Shown here piece after piece: positions 32,467 through 41,276 of a stretch of 64,000 nt of DNA (the first letter of the stretch is position 1; each line of letters opens with the position of its first letter). Source of the DNA: Prevotella sp. Lineage in GTDB: Bacteria > Bacteroidota > Bacteroidia > Bacteroidales > Bacteroidaceae. The stretch spans positions 1 through 64,000 of the forward strand of contig JAFZAP010000014.1 in the NCBI GenBank assembly GCA_017557185.1. The letters are read 5' to 3'. The position numbers and the translations under genes are program-made. The notes beneath the pieces were generated by a model. That model saw nothing but the letters and a program-made list of their open reading frames with translations, was not told the DNA's origin and did no database searches.

Positions 32467-33332
32467 CAGTCACGAATTTTAATGCGAACATTGCGATACC
32501 ACACATCGTCGCCGTGATCTTGGAAGCCGACATAGCCTTCGCGCTTGTCGCCACCCATGTTGAGCAACAGTTTATAGGCAATGGGGAAGTCGCCCGTCTC
32601 GTTGAACTTGCTGTTCTGCAACATCTCCTTCCACTTCGGTGTCCAGAGGTGGTATTCGAGCACGTTCTCACCGTTCTGAGCATGAATGACGGTGCCCTTG
32701 AAGACGGTGATCTTACCCTGGTTCCACTCGCCAGCCTTCTTGGCATTCTGCGGCTTGGCGGGAATCATATCGTAGAGCGAGGCTGCCTGACGGTTGCCGT
32801 CGACGCCGAGTTTAGCATCTTCGTGGCCGTCGTTGTCGAGCACCTGGAACTCAGATGCTGATTGCCAGATGGGCAGATACTCACCCTTGTTCATCACCTC
32901 CTGTGCAAGGTAGAACACGCCGGAGTTGCCGCCTTCTGAAATCTTGTATTCGAACTCAAAGTCGAAGTTGCGGAATTTATGTGCGAAGATGAGGTCGCCG
33001 CCACCTTCAACCTGTGCCTCACCGGTGCCTGAGCCTTTCAGATGGATGGCTCCGTCCTCCACATCCCAGCTGGTGGGAGGCTCGTCCATTCCATAGCCGC
33101 GCCAGCCCTTGAGGGTCTTACCGTCGAACAAGGTGATGTAGCCGTCGTTGTCGACAGCGAAATCAGCGAGTTCCACCTGTGCCTTGTCGACGACTTCGAA
33201 GTCGAGGGCAGCAGCTGACGCGTCTTTGTTACATTCGCAGCCCGAGCAGTTGCAGTTGCACTTACATTTGTTGTTGCAGCCCGTTGCCAGGAATGCGATG
33301 CTGATGGCTGCAAGGAATAATATCTTCTTCAT
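32466..33332 (-). CDS. DUF1080 lipoprotein, putative 3-keto-glycoside hydrolase
   Basis: A 288-residue DUF1080 (concanavalin-like jelly-roll) protein. Signal MKKILFLAAISIAFLATGC is a lipobox, and the mature N-terminus NNKCKCNCNCSGCECNKD holds seven Cys alternating with Asn, Lys and Ser, like a small metal-binding tail. The domain motifs are ITLFDGKTLKGWRGYG, GGDLIFAHKFRNFDFEFEYK, GNSGVFYLAQE, SASEFQVLDNDGH, YDMIPAKPQNAKKAGEWN, and the ending FQDHGDDVWYRNVRIK. Characterised members hydrolyse 3-keto-glycosides by elimination and hydration. It is a close paralogue of the next upstream gene, which has no lipobox. Confidence 0.87.
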   Translation of the reverse strand: MKKILFLAAISIAFLATGCNNKCKCNCNCSGCECNKDASAAALDFEVVDKAQVELADFAVDNDGYITLFDGKTLKGWRGYGMDEPPTSWDVEDGAIHLKGSGTGEAQVEGGGDLIFAHKFRNFDFEFEYKISEGGNSGVFYLAQEVMNKGEYLPIWQSASEFQVLDNDGHEDAKLGVDGNRQAASLYDMIPAKPQNAKKAGEWNQGKITVFKGTVIHAQNGENVLEYHLWTPKWKEMLQNSKFNETGDFPIAYKLLLNMGGDKREGYVGFQDHGDDVWYRNVRIKIRD

Positions 33333-33405
33333 TTTCTTGATGTTACGTCAATTTTAATAAATAAAAACTAGAATCGTTGAGCGTGCCGGCAAGCCGCCTG
33401 CAGAC

Positions 33406-34206
33406 TCACTTCAGAATCTTCACGCGGATGTTGCGGAACCATACGTCGTCGCCGTGATCCTGCATGCCGATGAGTCCTTCGTGCTTATCGCCGCCACAGT
33501 TGTTGAGAAGTTGGAAGGCGGTAGGCCAAGCCTTCTCGGAGAACTTGCTCTCCTGCAGCATGCGCGTCCATTCGGGCGTCCACAGTTCGTAGGTGAGCAC
33601 CTTCACATCGTTCTGCCAATGTTCCACCTTTCCGTCCTTCACCACGATCTTCACCTTGTTCCACTGTCCCCAGGGTTTGGCGTTCTGTGGTTTGGCGGGA
33701 ATCATGTCGTAGAGCGACGACGCCTTGCGGTTGCCGTCGACGCCCAGCTTGGCATCCGGGTGGTTTTCGTTGTCGAGCACCTGGCACTCAGGAGCCGAGA
33801 TGTAGATAGGTTCCATTCCTCCATCGGGACGGGTTACCTCCTGCGCCAGATAGAAGATGCCGGAGTTGCCGCCCTGCTGGATTTTCCATTCCATCTCGAG
33901 TATGAAGTTCTTGAACTTATGGGCGAAGATGATGTCGCCGCCTTCGCCCTGTCCGCGACGGAAGTGCAGACAGCCGTCATCGACCGTCCAGCGTGGGGCC
34001 AGATAGTCTTTGCCGTAACTGCGCCAGCCTCGCGTCGTCTTCCCATCGAAGATGCGGATATAGCCATCCTTGTCGACCTCAAAGGACAGTTTCTGCGTTT
34101 CCGCCCCTTTCAGTTCGGTAGAGACCTTCAACGTCCTTTTCTTCGCCATTGTCGGGGTGTAGAACCCCATCAGCGCAACGGCCAATACAATCAATAGTTT
34201 TTTCAT
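33406..34206 (-). CDS. DUF1080 secreted protein, putative 3-keto-glycoside hydrolase
   Basis: A 266-residue DUF1080 protein with a cleavable signal peptide, MKKLLIVLAVALMGFYTPTMA. Motifs parallel those of its neighbour: IRIFDGKTTRGWRSYGK, GGDIIFAHKFKNFILEMEWK, GNSGIFYLAQE, SAPECQVLDNENHPDAK, YDMIPAKPQNAKPWGQWN and MQDHGDDVWFRNIRVK. The conserved FDGKT, QVLDN and DHGDDVWxRN blocks suggest both copies are active and differ in substrate or location. It lies 24 nt before the Gfo/Idh/MocA gene's stop side on the same transcript, and 73 nt from the next DUF1080 gene. Confidence 0.87.
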   Translation of the reverse strand: MKKLLIVLAVALMGFYTPTMAKKRTLKVSTELKGAETQKLSFEVDKDGYIRIFDGKTTRGWRSYGKDYLAPRWTVDDGCLHFRRGQGEGGDIIFAHKFKNFILEMEWKIQQGGNSGIFYLAQEVTRPDGGMEPIYISAPECQVLDNENHPDAKLGVDGNRKASSLYDMIPAKPQNAKPWGQWNKVKIVVKDGKVEHWQNDVKVLTYELWTPEWTRMLQESKFSEKAWPTAFQLLNNCGGDKHEGLIGMQDHGDDVWFRNIRVKILK

Positions 34207-34230
34207 GATTCGTCGATTGAATGGTTGTTG

Positions 34231-35718
34231 TTATTTAGGCATATCGGGCAGTTTGTAGCCGTTGTAATACTTCGGAATAATGAGGCTCTGGGCATATTCA
34301 TTAGCATCGACTGGTTCGCTATACTTGCGGTCGAACGTGGGATGTCCGTCCTTGATGTTGAAACGGTCCTCGATGACGGCACGAATCTTTGTGCCAGTGG
34401 GGATATTGGTGAAGCGCATCTGCTCTGCATCCCAGTGGAGCCACTGTTCGAGATCCTGCAGACGGACGGCAGCCACACCCATCACGATGACTTCGTTCAT
34501 GGGACCGGAGTAGCAGAAGTCGGCAGCCGATTTCACGCGGGTTTCGGGCGATTCCTTGCAGGCGCGAATCCAGTCTTGCTGGTGGCTAAGGGTGACCACG
34601 CGCTCAATCTCAGGAACTTGCGGGTCGCGGCCGGAAACGAGGAACGGGTCGCGGCCGTAGGTGCCGACCACCATGATATCCTTTGTGCCGTAGAATACTG
34701 TTGCTCCGTCGCCGTCGAACTTCTTACCTTTGGGGATTTCGAACGGCAGGTTCGGGCGTAGTCCGCCGTCGTACCATGTGAGTTCGCATGGGGGCAGAGC
34801 CAGATGTGGCAGGTTCGGTCGGGCAGGGAAGCGGAAGGTGATCTTCTGTGCGGTAGGACAGGCATCGGTCATGAGCATCGTTGAACTGCCGATGACGTCG
34901 GTCGGGTTTGCGAGGTGCAATCCCTTGAAGGCTACTTGCAAAATGTGGTTGGCCATATCGCCGAGGGCTCCTGAGCCGAAGTCCCACCATCCGCGGAAGT
35001 TCCACGGGGTGTACGACGGGTGATAGTCGCGATACTTTGCCGGTCCGATGAAGGCATCCCAGTTCATGGTGCTGGGGATAGCGGGCTTGTCGGTTGGTGC
35101 AGCCATTCCCTGTGGCCAGATGGGTCGGTTGGTGAACGCCTCGATGCGCGTCACCTCGCCAATCTCACCGTTCCAGAGCCAGTTGAGTGCTTTACGTGTG
35201 CCGGGCCACGAAGCGCCTTGATTGCCTTGCTGTGTGGCCACCTGGTGCTTCTCGGCCAGCTTCGTGAGCAGACGGCTCTCGTAGGCATAGAGCGTCATCG
35301 GTTTCTCGAGATAGACGTGCTTGCCGGCGGCTATCGCCTCAGCAGCGATGATGGCATGCGTGTGGTCGGCGGTAGCAATCATCACGGCATCGGCCTTGTC
35401 GAGCAATTCGTCGAACATCTTGCGGTAGTCGTTGTAGGCTTTCGCCTGCGGATACTTGTCGAAGATATGCTTCGCATACTTCCAGTCGACGTCGCACAGA
35501 CCGATGATGTTCTCGGTCTCCATCTCCGCCAGATTGGCGGCTCCGCGTCCTCCGATTCCCACGCCGAGGATGTTGAGTTTGTCACTACGTGTCGCCTTCT
35601 TTTTCTTGTCGGCATTAGCGTCGAGTACTGATGCAGGGAGGATGGTCGGTGCAACCATCATTCCTGCTAAAGCGGCACTTCCTTTCTTTAGAAATTCTCT
35701 TCTTGAAATGTCAGCCAT
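34231..35718 (-). CDS. Tat-exported Gfo/Idh/MocA-family oxidoreductase
   Basis: A 495-residue NAD(P)-binding oxidoreductase. The N-terminus MADISRREFLKKGSAALAGM is a twin-arginine signal (SRREFLKK), so it is folded with cofactor bound before export. The Rossmann motif is ILGVGIGGRGAANL, the substrate Lys lies in HVYLEKPM, and the Tyr/His region is GALGDMANHILQVAF. Relatives oxidise the C3 hydroxyl of a glycoside to a 3-keto group or reduce it back. With two DUF1080 proteins and two TIM-barrel isomerases downstream, a periplasmic 3-keto-glycoside pathway is a reasonable inference. It follows the cupin gene by 117 nt. Confidence 0.9.
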   Translation of the reverse strand: MADISRREFLKKGSAALAGMMVAPTILPASVLDANADKKKKATRSDKLNILGVGIGGRGAANLAEMETENIIGLCDVDWKYAKHIFDKYPQAKAYNDYRKMFDELLDKADAVMIATADHTHAIIAAEAIAAGKHVYLEKPMTLYAYESRLLTKLAEKHQVATQQGNQGASWPGTRKALNWLWNGEIGEVTRIEAFTNRPIWPQGMAAPTDKPAIPSTMNWDAFIGPAKYRDYHPSYTPWNFRGWWDFGSGALGDMANHILQVAFKGLHLANPTDVIGSSTMLMTDACPTAQKITFRFPARPNLPHLALPPCELTWYDGGLRPNLPFEIPKGKKFDGDGATVFYGTKDIMVVGTYGRDPFLVSGRDPQVPEIERVVTLSHQQDWIRACKESPETRVKSAADFCYSGPMNEVIVMGVAAVRLQDLEQWLHWDAEQMRFTNIPTGTKIRAVIEDRFNIKDGHPTFDRKYSEPVDANEYAQSLIIPKYYNGYKLPDMPK

Positions 35719-35835
35719 AAGTTAGGATAGTTAAAGGTTGATAATAATAAGATATGTAAATAATAGATATGTCAATAGGTTCAGATAGATGTCGGTAAAG
35801 GATGTTTAGTTGCAACGGGCGTTTCGACATAGCGG

Positions 35836-36249
35836 CTACTGCCGCGAGCATCTCTTGATTTCAAGAATTCCGTCAGCCTCGTGTTCGACAAACGGTCCCT
35901 CTTTGCATTCCATAAGTACGCTGGGTTCCAGACATTCAACATCGTGCCAGACGTTCGCGGGGATATCAACGCCATAGATTCCGCTCGCCTGACTGAGCAC
36001 GCACGACTCCAGAATCTCACCCTCATCGTTGTAGGTCGACACCTTGACCTTTCCTTTCAGAATGACTACCGTTTCAGCTTTGGTGGGGTGGTGGTGGATG
36101 GGAATCTGTGTGCCAGGTTCCAACGCGTTGAGGAAACGATGGCATTTGTCCTGAAGACTCTGATGAAAGTTGTAGTTCATTCTCAGTCTTGGCGACTTCT
36201 TCGCCTGTTCCACCACACCGTTAATCAGCTGATCGTCTATGATCTTCAT
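35836..36249 (-). CDS. WbuC-family cupin metalloprotein
   Basis: A 137-residue single-domain cupin. The metal-binding cupin motif is IPIHHHPTKAETVVILKGKV, followed by VDIPANVWHDVECLEPSVLMECKEGP. The N-terminal RLRMNYNFHQSLQDKCHRFLNALEPGT is the WbuC-family signature found in some O-antigen loci, where its role is unsettled. No O-antigen gene is nearby; it heads the oxidoreductase-DUF1080 operon. It may bind or isomerise a sugar in that pathway. Its own promoter (36328-36358) suits the ATG at 36249. Confidence 0.85.
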   Translation of the reverse strand: MKIIDDQLINGVVEQAKKSPRLRMNYNFHQSLQDKCHRFLNALEPGTQIPIHHHPTKAETVVILKGKVKVSTYNDEGEILESCVLSQASGIYGVDIPANVWHDVECLEPSVLMECKEGPFVEHEADGILEIKRCSRQ

Positions 36250-36327
36250 TGCATGTCGTTTTTTATTCCACTAAAGAAATATAGATACGATTTTTTTCTT
36301 GCAAAGCAATGCGTCAGAAAGTCATTG

Positions 36328-36358
36328 CAAAGATACAAAAAAATGAACAAAACACAAA
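36328..36358 (-). promoter_or_regulatory. Promoter of the wbuC-like/3-keto-glycoside operon
   Basis: Minus strand TTTG (36355-36358), 19-nt spacer, TATCTTTG (36328-36335), about 79 nt before the ATG. No regulator gene is adjacent. Confidence 0.78.
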
Positions 36359-36437
36359 ATAAATAACCATTTTTTGTTATTATTTTGGAACTATATCTAT
36401 ACAATTTATAATCCCCGAAGCAAATGATTGGCTGTAT

Positions 36438-36742
36438 GGAGCAGTCTTTTCGTGTGTCAAGAGCAATCATCTCGTTTGCCCATCTCAATGCCCTTATGAT
36501 GCTAGAGCAATGAGGTAGAAAAGTAAATTAACTTAATTTGTTCGGTAAATTAAGTTATTTTATTCAGTAAATTAAGTTATTTTACTTACCAAATTAAGTT
36601 AATTTACTCATCAAATTAAGTTAATTTACTGATTAAAATAAGTTGATTTGCTAAATCGAAGCATTGTTCTCGCTATTTCGGAGCATTTCTCCAGCCACAC
36701 GAAAGCACTTCTCCAGCCTCACGAAAGCATTGTTCTTGCTCA
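36438..36742. repeat. 22-nt periodic intergenic array, locus 2
   Basis: Left units (22 nt each) start at 36438, 36460, 36482 and 36504: GGAGCAGTCTTTTCG, AGAGCAATCATCTCG, ATCTCAATGCCC and AGAGCAATGAGG. Six 15-bp palindromes of the form AAATTAAGTTAATTT start at 36525, 36547, 36569, 36591, 36613 and 36635, exactly 22 nt apart, with spacers GTTCGGT, ATTCAGT, ACTTACC, ACTCATC and ACTGATT. Right units are inverted: CACGAAAGCACTTCTCC and CACGAAAGCATTGTTCTT, 22 nt apart. It fills the gap between divergent promoters. Confidence 0.9.
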
Positions 36743-36780
36743 TATATAAAAGACATCATCACCATTATGATTGCGAAACA

Positions 36781-36812
36781 TTTGGAGATGTCGAAGAAAA
36801 GTCGTAACTTTG
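36781..36812 (+). promoter_or_regulatory. Promoter of the EEP-dockerin gene
   Basis: TTTG (36781-36784), 20-nt spacer, TAACTTTG (36805-36812). It lies inside the longest open frame, so translation must begin downstream, supporting the ATG cluster at 36821-36833. Confidence 0.8.
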
Positions 36813-36832
36813 CAGCACTAATGCCAATGACT

Positions 36833-39103
36833 ATGAACAAATTCATCCAGTTTCTGACCATGCTTTGCATGATGACGGCTGCGCAGACCATGCAGGCTGC
36901 CGACTACACCACATTGCTCACCCCCGCAAGAGGATTTACTGAGGTGACGAGTACGAACGCTATCGTGGCTTCTCCCGACTATTACTATATACTGGTTTCA
37001 GCTGAAAACACAGGGCTGGTGGTTGGGATTGGTGCCTATGAAGCTAAACCCGACTGGGCTAGCACAGAGTCGAAGGCCCTTCGCTATTTGGCAGCCGACG
37101 AGACAGCTGTATTGGAGTCAGCCAACTTCTTCACCATCGAGCAGGACGGCAATTACATCGGACTGCGCAATGTGGTTTATAGTGCTGATCTGTTCCAGAC
37201 ACACGAAAACGCAGGGTATATGTATGTGAATACCTATACTGACAAGGCGCTCGACGAATGGAGTTGGCTAATACCGACGTTCCAGGATGGCTACTGGTTG
37301 TTTGAGAATGGCAAATATCCGATGTCGAGCGAAGCCCAGTGGAAAGGATATATGGGTTCGTGGACGCCTGGTCGCTTAGAGATCGGAGAACCTATTGCCT
37401 TGAACCGCCTAAACACAAGTGAGGACCCCGCAGGCCATTATCGCCTGTTCCGCATTGCAAAAAGCGACCTTCGGACAACGCAGAAAAAACTATTGAAGTC
37501 AGCTAGCACCACTAATCCCTTGAATGCCACATGGCTCATCACGAATCCTTCGTTCGAGACGGGAGATATGACGGGTTGGACTTTCGTGGCTTATAACAGC
37601 GATGGAGAAGTTATCTCTCCCGAGGATTACAATGATACTGGGCTAAAGGATTATAATTTAACGTATAAGGATGGACTGTACCTTTTTAATGCTTATCAAT
37701 GGTGGTGTCCTTCTATGAGCATTACTCAGACGGTCAACGATATGCCCTGTGGTGAGTACGAGTTGTCAGCGCTATTATGTACTTGGGAAGGTCGCAATGT
37801 GTTCTTCTCGGCAAATGGCTCTACGGTAACTAAGACGGGTGTGAACGATATTATAGGTATTCCTGTTACGATTCCAATCATGGTAGGTGCCGACGGCAAA
37901 TTGATGATTACTGCCGGCAGTAATTCAGAATGGTGGAATGCAGGCCATGAAGGCGAGACACAGACGTTCTTCAAACTCGATGACTTGCGCCTTGTGTGCA
38001 AGAAACTGTATCAGTCGGAAGAAGAGGCCTCTTTCACAGCTGCTGCTCTGAATGTGGATGGACTGCCGCAGAAAATTCTTGGTTTTATCACGGTGAACGA
38101 AGACGGCCCGGGCAGCGACGGCACGAAACTCATCAGCAGGTATCTGAAGATGAAGGGTTACGACTTCATCGGAGTCAGTGAGGATTTTAACTATCATGGC
38201 TCGTTGATGTCGGAAATTGATGATTACTATGATAGTGGCGAAGTGCGTGCTACGTTAAGTTTAGGTGATTTTTCTTATCCTTTCGACACCGACGGCCTAA
38301 ACCTAATTTGGAAGACCAGCAAGGTTTCCGCAGAGAACGAGACTTGGACGCGGTGGGAACACTCAGAGTCTGGCGATGGAAACCAGTATGTGAAGAAGGG
38401 CTATCGCCATTATGATATGACGGTCGGTGAAGGGCTGGTGATAGATGTATATGTGCTTCACATGGATGCTGGCGATGTTGTTTCATCGCGTGAACAACAG
38501 TGGAGCCAGATGGCTGATGCCATTAACTCTTCAGACAGTAGCCGTCCGAAATTGGTCATCGGCGATACTAACAGCCGCTGGACGCGCGAGGATATTAGGA
38601 CTAACTTCATCGACAAATTGAATGGATACAGTGTTGGAGATCCTTGGGTGCAGTTCTATCGTGGCGGAATATATCCAACGACTGACATGAGTGACCTTAC
38701 TGACCAAACCGATCAAGCTAATTTCACAAATTACGAAGTTGTTGATAAGATTCTGTATGTGAACCCATCGGCCGCTGATGCCCTGCAACTGGTACCGAAG
38801 AAATTCCGCATTGAGCAGGATTATACCTACGGGTATGTCAATGTAACCAGCGATACGAAGTGGTTGGGTGACCATCGGCCAGTAGTAGTTGATTTCTCGT
38901 TGGTTAGGCTGAGTGAGTTGAAGTTCCTGGCTGGCGACGTGAACCGTGATGGGAAGGTGGATATTGCCGACTTAACTGCTCTGGTGAACTATCTGATCAC
39001 CCATGAAGGCGATTATGATCTCGAGGCAGCCGATATGAATCATGACGGCGATGTGACAACGGATGACGTGGAGCCGCTGGTCAATCTGTTGCTGGCAGAG
39101 TAA
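36833..39103 (+). CDS. Secreted endonuclease/exonuclease/phosphatase-domain protein with dockerin
   Basis: A 756-residue exported protein, start MNKFIQFLTMLCMMTAAQTM (signal peptide). Residues about 28-205 are a module (SPDYYYILVSAENTG, FQDGYWLFENGKYPM) shared with the large dockerin protein at 51.8-56.5 kb. Residues about 238-395 are a carbohydrate-binding-like jelly roll (NPSFETGDMTGWTF). Residues about 400-688 are an endonuclease/exonuclease/phosphatase fold (AALNVDGLPQKIL, GDTNSRWTRE, GDHRPVVVDF), used by DNases, phosphatases and sphingomyelinases. Residues about 700-756 are a type I dockerin with two calcium loops (DVNRDGKVDIAD, DMNHDGDVTTDD). The promoter at 36781-36812 rules out the longer start. 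No cohesin protein is visible nearby. Confidence 0.85.
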   Translation: MNKFIQFLTMLCMMTAAQTMQAADYTTLLTPARGFTEVTSTNAIVASPDYYYILVSAENTGLVVGIGAYEAKPDWASTESKALRYLAADETAVLESANFFTIEQDGNYIGLRNVVYSADLFQTHENAGYMYVNTYTDKALDEWSWLIPTFQDGYWLFENGKYPMSSEAQWKGYMGSWTPGRLEIGEPIALNRLNTSEDPAGHYRLFRIAKSDLRTTQKKLLKSASTTNPLNATWLITNPSFETGDMTGWTFVAYNSDGEVISPEDYNDTGLKDYNLTYKDGLYLFNAYQWWCPSMSITQTVNDMPCGEYELSALLCTWEGRNVFFSANGSTVTKTGVNDIIGIPVTIPIMVGADGKLMITAGSNSEWWNAGHEGETQTFFKLDDLRLVCKKLYQSEEEASFTAAALNVDGLPQKILGFITVNEDGPGSDGTKLISRYLKMKGYDFIGVSEDFNYHGSLMSEIDDYYDSGEVRATLSLGDFSYPFDTDGLNLIWKTSKVSAENETWTRWEHSESGDGNQYVKKGYRHYDMTVGEGLVIDVYVLHMDAGDVVSSREQQWSQMADAINSSDSSRPKLVIGDTNSRWTREDIRTNFIDKLNGYSVGDPWVQFYRGGIYPTTDMSDLTDQTDQANFTNYEVVDKILYVNPSAADALQLVPKKFRIEQDYTYGYVNVTSDTKWLGDHRPVVVDFSLVRLSELKFLAGDVNRDGKVDIADLTALVNYLITHEGDYDLEAADMNHDGDVTTDDVEPLVNLLLAE

Positions 39104-39161
39104 TCAAGGGAATGATACTGCCTGAATAATTCATGAACGCTCAAGTATGAGTCGTTGTTGG

Positions 39162-39929
39162 TCAGGGTGAAAATGGCGTAAAGTTATCCCAGTACAGGAC
39201 AATGTCCTTGACGTTGGCGGTATTGAAACTCGAGGGATTCAATACTGTCAACTTTGGGAACTCGCAAAACATATTGTACATTTTCTTGACGTTGGTGGTG
39301 TTGAAGTTCGACAGGTTAATAGCCCCCAACTCACTACAATTATAGAACATCCAGCCCATGTAGGTCACGTTGGCGGTGTTGAAGCCCGACAAGTCAAGAT
39401 TCTTCAGGGATAAACACCAGCTGAACATATCTCCCATATTCGTCACGTTTGCCGTATTGAAACTAGTCACATCAAGAGTCTCCAAGGTCTCGCAATCAAA
39501 GAACATAGATCCCATATTTGTCACGTTGGCCGTGTTGAAGTTCGAGAGGTCAAGGGACGTCAGGGATTTGCAACCACAGAACATACCGGACATATCCGTT
39601 ATGTTCGCTGTATTCAAACGGCTGAGGTTGTTGATGGTGGTGAGTTTTTCCATGCCGCAGAACATTAATCTCGCCGTAGTCAGCCCATCGTAGTCGGTAA
39701 ACGAATCATGGAAGTCTACCGTAGTGATATCGGTGATATGCGTCCATTCGGGTCTGGAACTTGTCCAAGGCACGTCGAACGTTGTGCTGTGTGACATCCG
39801 GTTATTGTCGTAATAGAACGTGAGTTCGGTACCGTCGGAAGAGAGTGCTGCATAAGGTTCTTGTGCCATCAGCGTTATAACACCGATGATGGTCAGCAGG
39901 GTAATCAGATATAATCTAAGGTGTTTCAT
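39162..39929 (-). CDS. DUF285/BspA-type leucine-rich surface protein
   Basis: A 255-residue exported protein with signal peptide MKHLRLYLITLLTIIGVITLMA. The N-terminal half has ELTFYYDNNRMSHST and WTHITDITTVDFHDSF, as in Bacteroidota DUF285 proteins. Five tandem repeats of about 24 residues follow, of the form SLTSLDLSNFNTANVTNMGSMF, a leucine-rich-like solenoid linked to adhesion. It ends abruptly (VLYWDNFTPFSP) without the C-terminal sorting element common in such proteins, so it may be a short or shortened member. It lies 30 nt after the AmpG-like gene on the same strand; co-transcription is possible. The gap 39104-39161 shows nothing. Confidence 0.82.
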   Translation of the reverse strand: MKHLRLYLITLLTIIGVITLMAQEPYAALSSDGTELTFYYDNNRMSHSTTFDVPWTSSRPEWTHITDITTVDFHDSFTDYDGLTTARLMFCGMEKLTTINNLSRLNTANITDMSGMFCGCKSLTSLDLSNFNTANVTNMGSMFFDCETLETLDVTSFNTANVTNMGDMFSWCLSLKNLDLSGFNTANVTYMGWMFYNCSELGAINLSNFNTTNVKKMYNMFCEFPKLTVLNPSSFNTANVKDIVLYWDNFTPFSP

Positions 39930-39959
39930 ATGGCATGAGGCCTGAAAAGCAAAAAGGTT

Positions 39960-41276
39960 TTATTCTTCCTCTTCTTTCTTCTTTCCGAACTCTGGGTCGA
40001 TCTTTAGGAAACTGGTGACGATGAATGTCACAGCGCAGCATGCCATCACGATGATGAAGAAGTGCTTATAGCCCACGGCTTCCTGCAGGGCGCCGGCGAA
40101 GAGACCGGGAATCATCATCGACAGGGCCATGAAGGCCGTGCATAGTGCGTAGTGGCTGGTCTTGAAAGTGCCTTGGCTATATAAAATAAGGTATAGCATG
40201 TAGGCAGTGAAGCCGAAACCGTAGCCGAACTGTTCGATGAACACGCATACGTTGACGACGAACAGACTGTCGGGGAGGGCATAGCTCATGTAGACATAGA
40301 CGAGGTCGGGTAGTGTGATAGCGCACACCATCGGCCACAGCCATCGGCGCAATCCGTCGCGTCCGGCACAGATACCACCGAGGATTCCGCCAAGTGTAAG
40401 ACCGATGACACCCACGGTTCCTTGTACGAGTCCGTACTCCTGTGGCGAGAGTCCGAGTCCGCCGTTGTGTCCGGCATCGATAAGGAACAGCGCCGACACC
40501 TTGGCGAGCAGTCCTTCGGGCATGCGGTATAGCAACATGAAAAGGATGCCGATGATGGTTTCCTTTACGGGAAATTTGGTGAAGAAGGTGGCGATGGTAT
40601 GCACGAACTCGCTCCAGATGGTGCTTGCATTGATGTCTTTGCGTGGCAGGTCGTCGCTGGGTCGTGGCAGAATGTAGCTATGCCAGAGCCATAGGGCGAT
40701 GAAGAGTCCGGTGACACCATAGAACATCAGGCTCCACGAGAAGGCGATGCTGTTACGATAGATGACCTGCAGGTTGCCGGCAATCATCACCAGGATGCCT
40801 TGGCCGAAAATGGTGGCCAGCCGATAGAACGTGGAGCGGATGCCAACGAACCATGCCTGGTTGTGTTCGTTGAGTCCAAGCATATAGAAACCATCGGCAG
40901 CTATGTCGTGGGTGGCACTCGAGAAGGCCATCACCCAGAAGAAGAACAGCGATCCTTGTAGCCAGAAGTGGGTGGGCAATGTAAATGCCACACCGCCAAA
41001 GGCTGCTCCGATGAGCAACTGCATCGCTGTGATCCACCAACGCTTGGTCTTTATGAGGTCTATGAACGGGCTCCATAGCGGCTTGATGACCCACGGCAGG
41101 TAGAGCCATGAGGTATAGAATGTGATCTCGGCATTCGAGAGTCCAAGCTGTTTGTAGAGCACGATGGAGATAGTCATCACCGCCACATAGGGCAGTCCTT
41201 CGGCAAAATAGAGCGTGGGCACCCATGCCCAAGGCGATGCTCCGTCGCGTTTAGTATACCTTCTTGATTTCTGCAT
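39960..41276 (-). CDS. AmpG-like major facilitator permease
   Basis: A 438-residue, twelve-helix major-facilitator permease. The N-terminal [30 protein letters not shown] (read in pieces: [18 protein letters not shown]) and [15 protein letters not shown] are typical of the AmpG/PAT family that imports anhydro-muropeptides or GlcNAc-anhMurNAc. [12 protein letters not shown] and [11 protein letters not shown] follow. Its start overlaps the 3' end of the GT2-DUF4922-SpoIID gene by 26 nt, so translation is coupled. Since SpoIID-type enzymes act on peptidoglycan, the pair points to murein-fragment turnover or salvage; the exact substrate is inferred. Confidence 0.87.
   Translation of the reverse strand: MQKSRRYTKRDGASPWAWVPTLYFAEGLPYVAVMTISIVLYKQLGLSNAEITFYTSWLYLPWVIKPLWSPFIDLIKTKRWWITAMQLLIGAAFGGVAFTLPTHFWLQGSLFFFWVMAFSSATHDIAADGFYMLGLNEHNQAWFVGIRSTFYRLATIFGQGILVMIAGNLQVIYRNSIAFSWSLMFYGVTGLFIALWLWHSYILPRPSDDLPRKDINASTIWSEFVHTIATFFTKFPVKETIIGILFMLLYRMPEGLLAKVSALFLIDAGHNGGLGLSPQEYGLVQGTVGVIGLTLGGILGGICAGRDGLRRWLWPMVCAITLPDLVYVYMSYALPDSLFVVNVCVFIEQFGYGFGFTAYMLYLILYSQGTFKTSHYALCTAFMALSMMIPGLFAGALQEAVGYKHFFIIVMACCAVTFIVTSFLKIDPEFGKKKEEEE

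Noticed and set aside
34212-34761. Plus-strand open frames inside the oxidoreductase gene
   Set aside because: Shadows of the Gfo/Idh/MocA gene; no start context, promoter or family feature.
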